Shown here piece by piece: positions 63,593 through 64,000 of a stretch of 64,000 bases of DNA (position 1 is its first letter; the number at the start of each line of letters is the position of its first letter). The notes under the pieces were generated by a model. The model made no database searches and was not told the DNA's origin. It worked only from the letters and a program-made list of their open reading frames with translations. The position numbers were made by a program, and so were the translations under genes. Source of the DNA: Gemmatimonadetes bacterium SCN 70-22 (lineage in GTDB: Bacteria > Gemmatimonadota > Gemmatimonadetes > Gemmatimonadales > Gemmatimonadaceae); NCBI GenBank assembly GCA_001724275.1, contig MEDZ01000009.1, positions 44,543 to 108,542 on the forward strand, in the 5' to 3' direction.

Positions 63593-64000
63593 ATGAGCGA
63601 CATGCTGGATGGGGCCGCGACGGAGGCGCCGGCGCAGGGCGACTCGGGAAATGTCGACAAGATCCGCGACATCCTCTTCGGCGCGCAGATGCGGGACTAC
63701 GACCGGCGATTCGTCGGGCTCGAGGAGCGGCTCCTGCGCGAGTCGGCGGAGCTCAAGGACGACATGCACCGGCGCCTCTCCGCCACCGAGCAGTACCTGC
63801 GCGGGGAGCTCGAGCAGCTGACGGCCTCGCTCTCGGCAGAGCAGCGCGACCGCACCCAGGGGGTGCGGGATGCGATGGATGCCACCGCGAACGTGAACCG
63901 CGAGCTGTCGGACCGCATCGCGGCCCTGGCGGAGCAGGTGGCGCACCAGCATCGCGAGCTGCGCAACGCGATGAACGACCAGTTCCGCCAGTTGCAGGAA
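63593..64000 (+). CDS. Coiled-coil protein, N-terminal part (runs off the window)
   Basis: The first 136 codons of a gene that has no stop before the right edge. It starts MSDMLDGAATEAPAQGDSG after ACAGG. The motif KIRDILFGAQMRDYDRRFVGLEERLLRE is followed by continuous heptad-like charged helices (LRGELEQLTASLSAEQRDR, VNRELSDRIAALAEQVAHQHRELRNAM), so a long parallel coiled coil is likely. I recall similar 'IRDILFG' openings in uncharacterised cyanobacterial and Gemmatimonadota proteins. No signal peptide. Function unknown. Confidence 0.8.
   Translation, partial: MSDMLDGAATEAPAQGDSGNVDKIRDILFGAQMRDYDRRFVGLEERLLRESAELKDDMHRRLSATEQYLRGELEQLTASLSAEQRDRTQGVRDAMDATANVNRELSDRIAALAEQVAHQHRELRNAMNDQFRQLQE

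Overview
The window is GC-rich DNA (roughly 69 percent by eye), about 88-90 percent coding, with no rRNA, tRNA, CRISPR array, prophage or insertion sequence that I can see. The gene content suggests a free-living heterotroph of the Gemmatimonadota or a close relative. It includes many Tat or lipoprotein exports, DUF885, DUF5916 and DUF6067 proteins, large BNR-repeat (sortilin-like) proteins, reaction-centre-type cytochrome c domains, PknB-TPR kinases, and plastocyanin-like lipoproteins with Ig-like domains. The taxon is inferred from content, not from a marker gene.

Layout. 1-2.9 kb: a DUF885 protein and a multihaem-type cytochrome. 3-13.3 kb: a carbohydrate locus. It holds two Tat-exported TIM-barrel isomerases, a GH109-like oxidoreductase, a galactokinase-family kinase, a nucleotidyltransferase, a dihaem cytochrome and a sodium/solute symporter, divergent from a GH20 hexosaminidase; together they fit breakdown and salvage of N-acetylhexosamine glycans. 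13.4-19.4 kb: a complete RND efflux operon (TolC, adaptor, pump) closed by a terminator. 19.5-26.6 kb: a second DUF885-like protein, an epimerase, gamma-glutamyltransferase, an SDR/TetR divergent pair with a clear operator palindrome, and a small monooxygenase-like protein. 26.6-31 kb: a compact minus-strand cluster of a GMC oxidoreductase, its small subunit, a VioB-type ferritin-like protein and an unknown protein. 31.3-41.3 kb: a soluble kinase with TPRs, an MFS exporter coupled to a BNR-repeat protein, and a DUF6067 glycosidase-like protein. 41.5-47.4 kb: alkylation repair (Ada-AlkA fusion plus Ogt), CutC, a lysoplasmalogenase-like membrane protein, a cupredoxin lipoprotein and a sarcosine-oxidase-type flavoenzyme. 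47.5-55.3 kb: DUF5916, a LytS/LytTR two-component pair, and a coupled export group (cupredoxin, barrel-like protein, haem-motif lipoprotein, YceI). 55.2-58 kb: a D-threonine-aldolase-like enzyme and a DASS carrier. 58.3-59.5 kb: a candidate c-di-GMP-I riboswitch controlling a secreted lipoprotein. 59.6-63.3 kb: an ECF sigma factor, a putative anti-sigma factor and two exported HEAT-like repeat proteins. The last 400 bases start a coiled-coil gene that leaves the window.

Three signals cut across genes. The octamer CGTTAGGC occurs 20 times, almost always on the coding strand and almost always as NCG-TTA-GGC or as a TAG stop. An 8-bp tandem repeat (AAGACGAG and variants) occurs in four intergenic gaps, three times directly before a start codon. 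Several transcription units seem to lack a ribosome binding site and have a -10-like box ending about 6 nt before the ATG, which suggests leaderless messages.
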